Part shown: piece by piece, positions 9,067 through 17,849 of the stretch
Numbering within the stretch: position 1 is the stretch's first letter
How the letters are laid out: each line of letters begins with the position of its first letter
NCBI RefSeq assembly: GCF_014230465.1
Contig: NZ_JAAXCY010000016.1
Span: 78,820-142,819 of the forward strand
Origin: Pseudomonas cremoris
Lineage (GTDB): Bacteria > Pseudomonadota > Gammaproteobacteria > Pseudomonadales > Pseudomonadaceae
Length of the DNA stretch: 64,000 bases
Direction of reading: 5' to 3'
Notes under the pieces: generated by a model
What the model saw: only the letters and a program-made list of their open reading frames with translations
What the model was told of the DNA's origin: nothing
Database searches by the model: none
Program-made: the position numbers and the translations under genes

Positions 9067-10308
9067 TTAACCGCGTGGAGTCGCAACGGCTGCGAGCTTG
9101 GGCGCGGTTTTTTCCGGCGCCACTTGCTCCAGGTTGCTGGCTTCAAGCGCTTGTCGTTGTTGGGCCAAGGCGGCGAGGGTTTCCTTGCTGGCCATCGGAA
9201 TGGTTTCCGGGGCGACTGGCGAGCCAGGACGCACGCGCTGCAAGCCCTTGACGATAATAGTGTCGTCCTTGTTCAGGCCGCTGCGCACGATGCGCAAACC
9301 TTCGATTTTCGGCCCCAGTTCCACCGAGCGATAAGCCGGCTTGTCGCCTTCCATCACCAGCACGAATTTCTTGCCCAGATCGGTACCGACGGCTTCGTCG
9401 TTGATCAGCACGGCGGAGTAGGTGCCGCTGCCGACCAGCTTCAGGCGTGCATACAAACCAGGGGTGTATTCGCCCTTGCTGTTGTCGAACACAGCACGGC
9501 CACGGATGGTGCCGGTGGCTGGGTTGACCTGGTTGTCGACAAAGTTCATCTGGCCCAGGTGCGGGTTGCCGGTTTCGTTGGACAGGCCCAGGTACACCGG
9601 GGTGGTCGCGCCACGGCGGCCTTGGCGGGCCAGTTCGGTGTACTTGAGGAACACGCGCTCATCGGCGTCGAAGTAGGCGTAGACCTTGTCGGTGGAGACC
9701 ACGCTGGTCAGCGGGGTAACGTCGGCGGTCACCAGGTTGCCGGCAGTGATTTCGGCGCGGCTGACGCGGCCGCTGATCGGCGAGGTCACGCGGGTAAAAC
9801 TCAAGTTCAACTTGGCCAGGTCCAACTGCGCTTGAATGCCGGCGACTGCCGCGCGCGCTTCCTGGGCAGCCGTGGTGCGCGAGTCGGCCAGTTCGGCAGA
9901 AATCGCGTTGCTCTGGCGCAGGCGCTCTCCACGTTGGGCTTCGTTATCGCTGCGGGTGGCGGCGGCGCGGGTCTGTTGCAGTTGGGCTTCAAGACGACGC
10001 ACTTCAGCCTGGAACGGACGCGGGTCGATCTGGAACAGCAAGTCGCCTTTCTTAACAAGGGCACCTTCGGTGAAGGCCACCTGGTCGATCTGGCCGGACA
10101 CGCGCGGACGGATCTGCACGGTTTCGGGAGCTTCGAGGCGACCGGTGAATTCATCCCACTCGTTGACCGGCTGTTCGAGTACTTTGGCCACGCTGACCGC
10201 TGCAGCTGGCATGGCGGCCGCTTGCTCCGGGGTTTTGCCGCACGCGCTCATCACCACCACGGCCAAAATCGCCAGGGGGAAGCGCAAATGTTTGAGTGAC
10301 TGTTCCAT
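9067..10308 (-). CDS. mexE: Periplasmic adaptor MexE of the MexEF-OprN pump
   Basis: Membrane-fusion protein linking MexF to OprN. The start at 10308 (MEQSLKHLRF) gives 413 residues, the usual MexE length. A lipoprotein signal ends in the lipobox MSAC. Lipoyl/barrel-sandwich halves (RPRVSGQIDQVAFTEGALV and VTSPISGRVSRAEITAGN) flank an alpha-hairpin, followed by beta-barrel and membrane-proximal domains. It is the first gene of the operon. In P. aeruginosa, mexS and mexT lie beside mexE and MexT activates it. Here the upstream neighbour is a HisD-like gene, so any MexT-type regulator must be encoded elsewhere. Confidence 0.95.
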   Translation of the reverse strand: MEQSLKHLRFPLAILAVVVMSACGKTPEQAAAMPAAAVSVAKVLEQPVNEWDEFTGRLEAPETVQIRPRVSGQIDQVAFTEGALVKKGDLLFQIDPRPFQAEVRRLEAQLQQTRAAATRSDNEAQRGERLRQSNAISAELADSRTTAAQEARAAVAGIQAQLDLAKLNLSFTRVTSPISGRVSRAEITAGNLVTADVTPLTSVVSTDKVYAYFDADERVFLKYTELARQGRRGATTPVYLGLSNETGNPHLGQMNFVDNQVNPATGTIRGRAVFDNSKGEYTPGLYARLKLVGSGTYSAVLINDEAVGTDLGKKFVLVMEGDKPAYRSVELGPKIEGLRIVRSGLNKDDTIIVKGLQRVRPGSPVAPETIPMASKETLAALAQQRQALEASNLEQVAPEKTAPKLAAVATPRG

Positions 10309-10393
10309 GAGGTGCATCCGCCAATGTATTTGAGATGGGCGGATCATGCGCGGCGAGGTGCTATGTCACGAATCGAATGAAGCAAAGGTAACT

Positions 10394-10408
10394 ATCATTC
10401 GGAATGAT
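10394..10408. promoter_or_regulatory. Palindrome upstream of mexE
   Basis: ATCATTC-G-GAATGAT is a perfect 7-1-7 inverted repeat about 85 bases upstream of the mexE start. Position and size suit a dimeric regulator of the efflux operon. I could not match it to the published MexT site with confidence. Confidence 0.5.
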
Positions 10409-10418
10409 ATAAGCGCTG

Positions 10419-10444
10419 GAAAAGCCCTCTAGCATGGGCTTTTC
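10419..10444. terminator. Bidirectional terminator-like hairpin between mexE and the HisD-like gene
   Basis: GAAAAGCCC and GGGCTTTTC pair perfectly around an 8-base loop, with A and T tracts on the two sides. It could stop transcription in either direction. Because it lies between divergent genes, it may insulate the two promoters or act as a leader hairpin of mexE. Confidence 0.5.
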
Positions 10445-10531
10445 GTTAGGGTGCTATCAATGGCCTTGATGACAAAGCATTGTTGCACGCAGCGCAATCA
10501 TCCCTAAATACCGGACCCCCGCCTTATTGGC

Positions 10532-10570
10532 GTGCGTCATTGTGCGTCACATGAATATCCAGTGCGAAAT
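10532..10570 (+). promoter_or_regulatory. Three-part putative operator upstream of the HisD-like gene
   Basis: GTGCGTC, TGCGTCAC and GTGCGAAAT begin at 10532, 10543 and 10562. The same three words with the same +11 and +30 offsets occur upstream of the MFS operon at 12995-13033, while the spacers differ. It is probably the binding site of the cluster's regulator, about 90-130 bases before the start codon. Confidence 0.7.
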
Positions 10571-10660
10571 GGTGGGGTCGGCGCTCCGTACGGAAAATCG
10601 ACTGCAGTTGCCAGGGCTTGGAGCCTTGGCCGAAGACGCGTCTTTCAACGGGAGCACACC

Positions 10661-11944
10661 ATGATTCAACACCTCAAGACCGCAAAGCCAGTGGCTGCGC
10701 AGGCTGAAATTGCCAGCCAGGTTCGCGACGTCGTGGCGGACATCATTGCCAACGTCGGTCGCCGCGGTGACGCCGCGGTCCGCGAGTATTCCAAGCAGTT
10801 TGACCAGTGGGACCCCGTCAGCTTTCGTTTGTCGGATGAAGAAATCGCCGCCTGTGTTGCCAGTCTCTCGGAGCAGGAAATCGGCGATATCAAGTTCGCC
10901 CAAGAGCAGGTGCGCCGTTTTGCCCAGGTGCAAAAAGCCGCGTTGGTGGATGTTGAAGTCGAGACGCTGCCGGGGGTGATCCTTGGGCACAAGAACATCC
11001 CCGTTAACTCAGTGGGCTGCTACATTCCCGGCGGCAAATACCCGTTGCTGGCCTCGGCGCACATGAGCGTGCTCACCGCCAAGGTGGCTGGCGTAAAACG
11101 CGTGGTGGCTGCTGCGCCACCGTTTGATGGCCGACCGCATCCGGCGATCGTCACCGCGATGTACCTGGCGGGGGCCGACGAAATTTATTGCCTCGGTGGG
11201 GTGCAAGCCATCGCTGCGCTTGCGTTGGGCACTGATACCTTTGCGCCGGTGGACATGGTCGTCGGCCCCGGCAACGCCTATGTGGCGGAGGCCAAGCGCC
11301 AGCTGTACGGCAAGATCGGCATCGACTTGATCGCCGGCCCCACCGAAACGCTGGTGATCGCCGACGAAACCTCCGACGCAGAAATTGTCGTGGCCGACCT
11401 GCTGGGCCAGGCTGAACACGGCGTGAACTCCCCAGCGGTGTTCCTCACTAATTGCGCCGCGCTGGCCGATGCGATTCCTGCCGAGATCGAGCGCCAACTC
11501 GCCGTGCTGCCAACCGCGGCCGTTGCTTCGGTGGCCTGGCGTGACTACGGGGAGATCATCTTGTGCGACACGGTGGAAGAACTGGTGCAAGAGGCTGATC
11601 GGATCGCCTCCGAGCACGTCCAAGTGATGACCCGCGACCCGCTGTATTTCCTGGAGCACATGACCAACTACGGTGCGCTGTTCCTGGGTGAGCGCACCAA
11701 CGTGTCCTATGGCGACAAAGTCATCGGCACCAACCACACCCTGCCGACCACCAAGTCGGCGCGCTACACCGGTGGGCTGTGGGTCGGCAAGTTCATCAAG
11801 ACGTGTACCTATCAGCATGTGCTGACGGATGAGGCCTCGGTGCTGGTGGGCGAGTACTGCTCCCGTCTCTGCGGTATGGAAGGTTTCGCGGGCCACAAGG
11901 AGCAGGCTGATATCCGCATCCGGCGTTACAAGAAGACCGCTTGA
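10661..11944 (+). CDS. Histidinol-dehydrogenase-like NAD-dependent dehydrogenase, catabolic paralogue
   Basis: HisD-superfamily enzyme, 427 residues from the ATG at 10661, which follows GGAG by about 7 bases. Family signatures are clear: [80 protein letters not shown] and [14 protein letters not shown]. HisD-type enzymes oxidise an alcohol to a carboxylate in two NAD-dependent steps. The lone gene, its catabolic neighbours and the shared operator argue against histidine synthesis. Relatives act on 2,3-dihydroxypropane-1-sulfonate (HpsN) or other polyols. The substrate cannot be read from sequence. It is regulated together with the MFS operon, judging by the common upstream sequence. Confidence 0.85.
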   Translation: MIQHLKTAKPVAAQAEIASQVRDVVADIIANVGRRGDAAVREYSKQFDQWDPVSFRLSDEEIAACVASLSEQEIGDIKFAQEQVRRFAQVQKAALVDVEVETLPGVILGHKNIPVNSVGCYIPGGKYPLLASAHMSVLTAKVAGVKRVVAAAPPFDGRPHPAIVTAMYLAGADEIYCLGGVQAIAALALGTDTFAPVDMVVGPGNAYVAEAKRQLYGKIGIDLIAGPTETLVIADETSDAEIVVADLLGQAEHGVNSPAVFLTNCAALADAIPAEIERQLAVLPTAAVASVAWRDYGEIILCDTVEELVQEADRIASEHVQVMTRDPLYFLEHMTNYGALFLGERTNVSYGDKVIGTNHTLPTTKSARYTGGLWVGKFIKTCTYQHVLTDEASVLVGEYCSRLCGMEGFAGHKEQADIRIRRYKKTA

Positions 11945-11950
11945 ACCCAA

Positions 11951-11977
11951 CCCTGCTGCCCGCAATGGGCAGCAGGG
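11951..11977. terminator. Strong hairpin between convergent genes
   Basis: CCCTGCTGCCC and GGGCAGCAGGG form a perfect 11-bp stem with a GCAAT loop, 6 bases after the HisD-like stop codon. No T tract follows. It probably protects or ends the transcript. Confidence 0.55.
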
Positions 11978-11986
11978 GCAGGACTG

Positions 11987-12853
11987 TCAGTCTTGCCCGC
12001 CCCAGACAATCCCCGCATTGTCCCCCGTCATATATTCGCGTACCTCGAACGGCAGCGATGCATCCCCCGGCAGCAGCACCGTGGCCTCGCGCAGGTGACG
12101 CTTGCGGATCAGCCCCTTTTCCACATAACCCAAGGTCAGGCGGGTGGAGAACGGTTGCCGGTAAGACGACGACGCCACCCCCGTGACCAAACCATGCAGA
12201 AAACGAATCGGCCGACGATGCTGCGGGGTCAGGATCGAAAAAGTGATCTCGTTACGTTGCTTGCCTTCGAAGTCCACCATGAACAAACGGTCGCCGAGCA
12301 ACAGGCAAAATCCGTGGTAGGTGAATGAATAACCGGTCTTGCCGCTGCCATCCTGCAACGGGAAGCGCTCCACTGTGACGTACTGCACCATCGAGTCTGC
12401 ACGGTACAGGCACGTGACCGAACGCAGGATGCGACCTTTATAGATCGACGAGTTGTGATAGCGGTAATACACGCCCAGGTAGTCGTCCAACCCTTGCACG
12501 GAGGCCTTGGCCAGTGGCAGGAAGTGGTTGAACTGCGCCGATGCCCGCAGGCCGATGGGCAATTCGTTCTCGAAGCCCTCGTAGAACTTCTTGAAGTCCG
12601 CCGGCTCACGAAACAGGTCCTCGGCCTCCATCATGAAATAGCGGGCGATCTTCTGCAGGATCTTCTGCGACGGCACATGCTGGCCGGCCAGGTACTTGTT
12701 GAACTGTTGGCGGTTCACATCGATCTTGCGGCACATGTCAGCGACTGACCGGCACGACTCCACCAGCGTGGCGAGGTTTCTTTGTACGTTGCCTTGCAGG
12801 TCACTGCGCACTTGGTGGCGCTCACCATGGGAGGGGGCGGTTACAGCGGGCAT
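11987..12853 (-). CDS. XRE-type transcriptional regulator of the catabolic cluster
   Basis: 288 residues. The N-terminal part (about 25-75) carries a Cro/XRE-like helix-turn-helix: SVADMCRKIDVNRQQFNKYL followed by HVPSQKILQKIARYF. The remaining ~200 residues are an unnamed sensor-like domain with no membrane segment. The gene lies between the HisD-like gene and the MFS operon and is divergent from the latter. The shared three-part element upstream of both targets is therefore its most likely binding site. That assignment is inferred from position only. A ribosome binding site (GGAG) is present, but about 13 bases from the chosen ATG. Confidence 0.8.
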   Translation of the reverse strand: MPAVTAPSHGERHQVRSDLQGNVQRNLATLVESCRSVADMCRKIDVNRQQFNKYLAGQHVPSQKILQKIARYFMMEAEDLFREPADFKKFYEGFENELPIGLRASAQFNHFLPLAKASVQGLDDYLGVYYRYHNSSIYKGRILRSVTCLYRADSMVQYVTVERFPLQDGSGKTGYSFTYHGFCLLLGDRLFMVDFEGKQRNEITFSILTPQHRRPIRFLHGLVTGVASSSYRQPFSTRLTLGYVEKGLIRKRHLREATVLLPGDASLPFEVREYMTGDNAGIVWGGQD

Positions 12854-12994
12854 GGGCGGATGTCTCTCCTCAGGTACGGCGTTTTATCGTTTTTTTCGTA
12901 CAGTCAATCAGGCGCGAGCTGCGGTTTGCGCATGCTAGATAGTCTGCCTGCGAGCGTCTAGCCTCGCAGGCAGCGCCTGTCGCATGCAGCACAT

Positions 12995-13033
12995 GTGCGT
13001 CGGTTTGCGTCACCCACGAGCCAGGTGCGAAAT
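12995..13033 (+). promoter_or_regulatory. Three-part putative operator upstream of the MFS operon
   Basis: GTGCGTC at 12995, TGCGTCAC at 13006 and GTGCGAAAT at 13025 repeat, with identical spacing, the arrangement upstream of the HisD-like gene. It sits about 80-120 bases before the MFS start and in the intergenic region shared with the XRE-type gene, so it could control both directions. Confidence 0.7.
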
Positions 13034-13084
13034 TGAGCCCGGTGCGTGATCTCTCGATACTCGAAGCCTGAATTCCAATAACGA

Positions 13085-13100
13085 AGGGGCCATAGCCCCT
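13085..13100. repeat. Small leader hairpin before the MFS gene
   Basis: AGGGGC-CATA-GCCCCT is a perfect 6-bp stem with a 4-base loop ending about 13 bases before the start codon and next to the ribosome binding site AGGTGA. It could modulate translation of the transporter, but it may also be chance. Confidence 0.3.
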
Positions 13101-13113
13101 CGACAGGTGAACC

Positions 13114-14373
13114 ATGCTATCGAGCAAACACGACAACTCCCTCGTTACCCCCAGAATCAAGAAAGCGCGGATGGCCACGTTCGCCGGTTTCATGATCATG
13201 GGCGCGCTGTTCTACACCTGGTCGGTGGGGGTGAGTGCGTTTCGCAACCACCTGGGCATGGAAGGTAGCCTTGGCGACCTTAACTTCGGCATGGTCGCCC
13301 TGGGGATTGCCATTGGCGGCACCATCGGCGCCTTTATCGTCGGGCACTTTGTCGACCGCTTCGGCCCGCGCAGCGTTATCCGTCTTATCTTGCTGGCCTA
13401 CCCACTGTCACTGATCGCTTTGGGATACGCCTCCGCGTACACCTTCGCGCTGATGTTCGGCTGCGTGCTGGGGGCGTTGCGTGGCGCCGTGGACACCGCA
13501 CTGAATGCCCACGGCGTGCAGGTCGAACGCTTTTACCAGCGCTCGATCATGTCGGCGTTTCATGCGTTCTTTTCGTTGGGCGGGTTTCTGTTTGGCATCC
13601 TGGCCAGTTACCTGGCCGGTTTTTCCACCGAAAGCGCGATGATTCCCTTCACCGTCGCCGGCCTGTCCCTGGCACTGCTCAGCCTGCTGACCAGCCAGTT
13701 CATGCTCAGCAAAGACGAGTTGTTGCCTGTGGCCGCCGAACCGGCCAAGGCCACCGCTGCGCCGTTGTCGCGTAATTGGAAGATCCTGATGCTGATGATC
13801 GCGTTCGGCGCACTGTTGATTGCAGGGATGATCAGCGAAAGCTCGGTCAGTGACTGGGGCCAGGAATTCCTGGTACGCGAGACCGGCATGACCATCTCCA
13901 CCGCTGGCCTGGCCATCAGCTTCTTCACCGGCGCAGGGTTTATCGCACGCATGACCGGCGACTGGCTGGCCACCCGCATCGGCGCGGCGGCGATGGTGTT
14001 CTGCTGCGGCGTGATCTCGATCATCGGCATCTTCCTCTCCACCCTCAGCCACTCACCTGTGCTGGGCATGGCCGGTTTTGCCTTGCTCGGCCTGGGCCTG
14101 GCGTGCATCGCGCCACTGATGCTGTCGGCTGCAGGGCGCAAGGACCCGGCCAACTCGGGCCGCAACGTCGGCATCGTCAACGGCATCGGCTTTGGCGGCA
14201 TGCTCGGGGGCCCGGCGATCTATTCCTACCTGGTGAGCACTTATGGGATTGGCGCGCTGTTCTACATGCCGCTGGTGCTCATGAGCCTGATCGCCATCTT
14301 CGGCCCACTGCTGATGCGCATAAAACCCGATGCCAAGCCATCCAAGCCGGCGCTGTCGGTCACGGCTGAATAA
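13114..14373 (+). CDS. MFS transporter, probable importer of the cluster's substrate
   Basis: Major facilitator protein of 419 residues with about twelve membrane segments. Loop 2-3 carries the family motif HFVDRFGPRSVIRL, and the C-terminal half repeats it as MTGDWLATRIGAA. AGGTGA lies 5 bases before the ATG. It heads a plus-strand series (transporter, GMC oxidoreductase, ThDP enzyme, unknown, TIM-barrel) with short gaps, so it most likely carries the carbon source that those enzymes degrade. It resembles the fucose permease/FsrA-like sugar branch more than drug exporters, but that is only a reading impression. Confidence 0.85.
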   Translation: MLSSKHDNSLVTPRIKKARMATFAGFMIMGALFYTWSVGVSAFRNHLGMEGSLGDLNFGMVALGIAIGGTIGAFIVGHFVDRFGPRSVIRLILLAYPLSLIALGYASAYTFALMFGCVLGALRGAVDTALNAHGVQVERFYQRSIMSAFHAFFSLGGFLFGILASYLAGFSTESAMIPFTVAGLSLALLSLLTSQFMLSKDELLPVAAEPAKATAAPLSRNWKILMLMIAFGALLIAGMISESSVSDWGQEFLVRETGMTISTAGLAISFFTGAGFIARMTGDWLATRIGAAAMVFCCGVISIIGIFLSTLSHSPVLGMAGFALLGLGLACIAPLMLSAAGRKDPANSGRNVGIVNGIGFGGMLGGPAIYSYLVSTYGIGALFYMPLVLMSLIAIFGPLLMRIKPDAKPSKPALSVTAE

Positions 14374-14390
14374 CTGCGAGCGAGACTGAC

Positions 14391-15974
14391 ATGAAGGTAT
14401 TTCCTGAGGTCATCGTGATCGGCAGCGGTGTGGGGGGCGCAATGACCGCCCGCCGCCTGGCCGAGAATGGTGTGAATGTACTGATGCTTGAGCGCGGCGA
14501 CTGGGTGCCCAAGGAGCCGGACAACTGGCGCGTGGCCTCGGTGTTTTTCGACAAGAAGTACACCGCACACGACACCTGGCTGGATGCCCGTGGCGAAGCG
14601 TTTCGCCCGAGCATTTACTACAACGTGGGCGGCTGCACCAAGTTCTACGGTGGTTCGATGATCCGCTATCGCGAGCGCGACTTTGAAGAACTGGTGCACG
14701 AGGAGGGCATCTCACCGGCGTGGCCGGTCAGCTACGCCGAATTCGAGCCGTATTACACCCAGGCCGAGCAAATCTTCAAAGTGCACGGCGACGACAAGGA
14801 CGACCCGTCAGCACCGTGGCGCAGTGCACCGTATCCGTTTCCCGCCGTGGCCTCGGCGCCTATCGTCGAGGCCATGTGCAAGGGGATGCGGGCCGCTGGC
14901 GCGCGCACCTCGGCCATGCCGCTGGCGGTGAATTATTCGAGCGAAGGCAATTGCACGCTGTGCAAAACCTGCGACGGTTTCCCGTGCAAGATCTCGGCAA
15001 AAATGGAAGCGGAAACTGCGCTGGTGCGCCCGGCCCTGGCCACGGGCAACGTCACGTTGCGTACCAACACCCTGGTCAAGCGCCTGTTGTTGAGCCAGGA
15101 CGGCAAGAAGGTCACCGGTGTGGTGGTTGAAACCGACGGCAAGAGCGAAGTGCTCACGGCCAGGCTCATTGTGGTGGCCTGTGGAGCGGTCAACAGCGCG
15201 GCGTTGCTGCTGCGTTCGGCCTGCGACGCCGCGCCCAACGGTGTGGCCAACAGCTCCGACGTGGTGGGTCGCCATTACATGGCGCATAACCAGACTGCGC
15301 TGATGGGGCTGTCGATGCGCCCCAACGACACGGTGTTCCAGAAAACCGTGTCAATGAACGAGTTCTACTTCGGCGCCCCGGATTACCCGTATCCGCTGGG
15401 GCATGCGCAGATGCTCGGCAAGCTGCAGGGCGGCATGCTGTCGGCCAATGTGCCGTTCATGCCCAAGGCGGTGGGTTCGACCATGGCCCGCCACAGCATG
15501 GACTGGATCGCCTTCTCCGAAGACCTGCCCGACCCCGAGAGCCGCATTGTGCTCAAGGACGGCCAGATCCAGATGGCGATCCGGCGCAACAACCTCGGGC
15601 CCCATCGGCGCTTCATCAAGAAGCTGGTGAAGCTGCTGCGGGCCAGCGGCTACCCGATCGTGCTGACCAAGCCACTGCTCAAGCACTCCACGTCCCATCA
15701 GTGCGGCACGGTGCGGTTCGGCACCGACCCCAAAACCTCCGCGCTGGACATCTATTGCCGCAGTCACGACCACGCCAACCTGTTCGTGATCGATGCGTCG
15801 TTCATGCCCTCGTCGGCGGCGGTCAACCCGGCGCTGACCATCGCCGCTCAGGCGTTGCGCGCGGCCGAACACATCCTCCACACAGAATTTGGCATCACTC
15901 ACATCAAGAGGCCTGACGACGTGCAGGCCCAACCCGTATTCATCTACGAAACAGCAGGAGCGCAGCATGACTGA
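14391..15974 (+). CDS. GMC-family FAD oxidoreductase
   Basis: 527 residues. A Rossmann FAD site begins at residue 8 (VIVIGSGVGGAMTARRLAENG) and continues to the acidic end of strand 2 (MLERGD). The flavin-proximal segment is NVGGCTKFYGGSMIRYRERD. The C-terminal GMC domain has HSTSHQCGTVRFG, with the likely catalytic His, and the closing motif NPALTIAAQALRAAEH. Residues ~188-201 hold a four-cysteine cluster (CTLCKTCDGFPC), unusual for simple GMC oxidases and typical of dehydrogenase-type members. Family members oxidise sugars, polyols or choline. No Tat signal is present, so it is cytoplasmic or membrane-associated. The stop overlaps the next gene by 8 bases, so they are coupled. Confidence 0.88.
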   Translation: MKVFPEVIVIGSGVGGAMTARRLAENGVNVLMLERGDWVPKEPDNWRVASVFFDKKYTAHDTWLDARGEAFRPSIYYNVGGCTKFYGGSMIRYRERDFEELVHEEGISPAWPVSYAEFEPYYTQAEQIFKVHGDDKDDPSAPWRSAPYPFPAVASAPIVEAMCKGMRAAGARTSAMPLAVNYSSEGNCTLCKTCDGFPCKISAKMEAETALVRPALATGNVTLRTNTLVKRLLLSQDGKKVTGVVVETDGKSEVLTARLIVVACGAVNSAALLLRSACDAAPNGVANSSDVVGRHYMAHNQTALMGLSMRPNDTVFQKTVSMNEFYFGAPDYPYPLGHAQMLGKLQGGMLSANVPFMPKAVGSTMARHSMDWIAFSEDLPDPESRIVLKDGQIQMAIRRNNLGPHRRFIKKLVKLLRASGYPIVLTKPLLKHSTSHQCGTVRFGTDPKTSALDIYCRSHDHANLFVIDASFMPSSAAVNPALTIAAQALRAAEHILHTEFGITHIKRPDDVQAQPVFIYETAGAQHD

Positions 15975-17781
15975 TACAAAAAAAACAAAAATGACCGGCG
16001 GGCAGATCGTGGTCGAGTACCTCATCCGCGAAAAAGTGCCGTACGTGTTTGGCATTCCCGGGCACGGCAACACCGCGCTGCTGGACGCCTTTGTCGACCG
16101 CAAGTCGGAGATCACCCTGGTGCCAGCGATGCATGAGCAAGGCGCCTCGCACATGGCCGACGGTTTCTACCGCGCCAGCGGGCAGATCGCGGCGGTGTGT
16201 GCGTCCATCGGCCCGGGTGCCACCAACACCTTGACCGGGATCGCGACCGCGTTCGCCGACTCGTTGCCGCAACTGGTGATCAGCGGCGGCGTGCACACCT
16301 ACATGCTCGGCAAAGGCGTGTTGCAGGAACTGGATCGCCCCCACGGCGACAACTTCCCGCGCATGGCCGAACCGGTGGTCAAGCGCTGGTGGCAGCCGGG
16401 CACCGTGGCCCAATTGCCGGGCGTGATGACCCAGGCGTTCAACGTGATGCTTGAGGGCCGTCGCGGCCCAACGCTGATCAACCTGCCGCAAGATCTGCAA
16501 GCCGAATGCGCCGAGATCGAGCTGCCTTCGCCGCAAACCCATCGCGGCCACGGCAGACTGCATGGCGACCCAGCGGACATTGCCCGTGCCGTGCAGTTGC
16601 TATTGTCGGCGGAACGCCCGGTGATCATGGCCGGTGGCGGGGTGATCGCGGCCAACGCCAGCGACGACCTGGTGACCATCGCCGAGCATGTGGGCGCAGC
16701 CGTAACCACCTCGTTCATGGGCAAGGGCTCGATCCCCGAAGATCATCCGCTGTACGCCTGGCCGTGCGGTGACCTGGGCTCGATTCCGGGCAACGCGATG
16801 ACCCGCGAAGCTGACGTGATCCTGGCCATCGGTTGCCGTTTCAGCGACCGCATCACGTCTTCGTATCGTCCTGGCGTGACCTTCGACATTCCGAACAAGA
16901 CCAAGCTGATCCAGATCGATATTGATGGCTTCGAACTGGGCAAGAACTACCCGGTGGAAGTGGGTATCGTCGGCGATGCCGGGCCGATCCTGCAGGACCT
17001 GCTGGCGGCATTGCGCAACAGTTGCCCCGCGCGGGACTACAGCACCTCGCCGATGTTCCAGCGCTTGCAGCACCTCAAGGCCAAGTGGGAAGAGCACCTG
17101 GCGCCGCTGCGCACCTGCAACCAGTCGCCGATGACCGTGTCCCAGGTGTTGTTCGAAGCCCGCAAGATCCTGCCGCGCAACACCATTGTGGTCACCGACT
17201 CCAGCAACCCGCAAAACCAGGTGTTCAACGAGTTTCCGGTGTACGGGCCTAAACAGCACATCACTCCGGGTGGTTTTTCCGGCATCGGCTTCGCACTGCC
17301 GGCCGCCATTGGCGCCAAGATGGGCGCGCCAAACCAGCCGGTGGTTGCCATTTGCGGTGACGGTGCGTTCCTGCAAACCGGCCAGGAACTGGCGACAGCG
17401 GTGATGATGGGCGTTCCGGCGATTTTCCTGATCATCAACAACGGCGGCTGGGGCGCGATCCGCAACCTGCAACTGAACATGTTTGGTGAAGACCGCGAAA
17501 TCATCACCGACTTCCGCACCCCGGATGGCGCGTCGTGGGAGGCCAATATCGCCGACTTCGCCAAGTCGCTGGGGGCTGCTGCCGAGCGTGTGACCGACCC
17601 GCTGCAGATCGGCGCCGCCGTGGACCGGGCACTGGCGTCCAACCGTCCGTACGTGATCGAGGCGATGTGCTCCATTGAGCGGCCGTGGAGCAACATGCAC
17701 CCGACCGGCTGGTGGGACATCACCGTGCCGGACTACCTCGGCGAGTACCGCGATGAGTACGTGAAGAACCGCGGCTTCTGA
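15967..17781 (+). CDS. Thiamine-diphosphate enzyme, acetolactate-synthase/IolD-like
   Basis: 604 residues from the ATG at 15967, with CAGGAG 6 bases upstream. The three ThDP-enzyme domains are present. The catalytic Glu of the Pyr domain lies in AMHEQGASHMADGFYRASG. The PP domain carries GDGAFLQTGQELATAVMMG followed by INNGGWG, the Mg/ThDP site. The opening VFGIPGHGN resembles the GHGN segment of IolD (trihydroxycyclohexanedione hydrolase) as well as acetolactate synthases. No regulatory subunit gene is nearby, and the catabolic context argues against branched-chain synthesis. A C-C bond cleaving role on an oxidised sugar or cyclitol is inferred. Confidence 0.85.
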   Translation: MTDTKKTKMTGGQIVVEYLIREKVPYVFGIPGHGNTALLDAFVDRKSEITLVPAMHEQGASHMADGFYRASGQIAAVCASIGPGATNTLTGIATAFADSLPQLVISGGVHTYMLGKGVLQELDRPHGDNFPRMAEPVVKRWWQPGTVAQLPGVMTQAFNVMLEGRRGPTLINLPQDLQAECAEIELPSPQTHRGHGRLHGDPADIARAVQLLLSAERPVIMAGGGVIAANASDDLVTIAEHVGAAVTTSFMGKGSIPEDHPLYAWPCGDLGSIPGNAMTREADVILAIGCRFSDRITSSYRPGVTFDIPNKTKLIQIDIDGFELGKNYPVEVGIVGDAGPILQDLLAALRNSCPARDYSTSPMFQRLQHLKAKWEEHLAPLRTCNQSPMTVSQVLFEARKILPRNTIVVTDSSNPQNQVFNEFPVYGPKQHITPGGFSGIGFALPAAIGAKMGAPNQPVVAICGDGAFLQTGQELATAVMMGVPAIFLIINNGGWGAIRNLQLNMFGEDREIITDFRTPDGASWEANIADFAKSLGAAAERVTDPLQIGAAVDRALASNRPYVIEAMCSIERPWSNMHPTGWWDITVPDYLGEYRDEYVKNRGF

Positions 17782-17849
17782 CCCCGCCATCGATTCGCCT
17801 GTGTTCAGGGACGAACGCAGGCCTTCATGCACCGCCATAGGCCTGACAA

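Noticed and set aside
8959..10299. 446-codon plus-strand frame opposite mexE
   Set aside because: Antisense of MexE; composition is that of a reverse-strand shadow and it has no binding site or motif.
10661..11944. Histidine biosynthesis gene hisD
   Set aside because: No hisG, hisC or other his genes flank it. It is isolated in a catabolic cluster with its own operator, so it is treated as a HisD-like paralogue.
15967..17781. Acetolactate synthase large subunit for branched-chain amino acid synthesis
   Set aside because: No small-subunit (ilvH-type) gene follows and the neighbours are catabolic; IolD-like text is present at the N-terminus.
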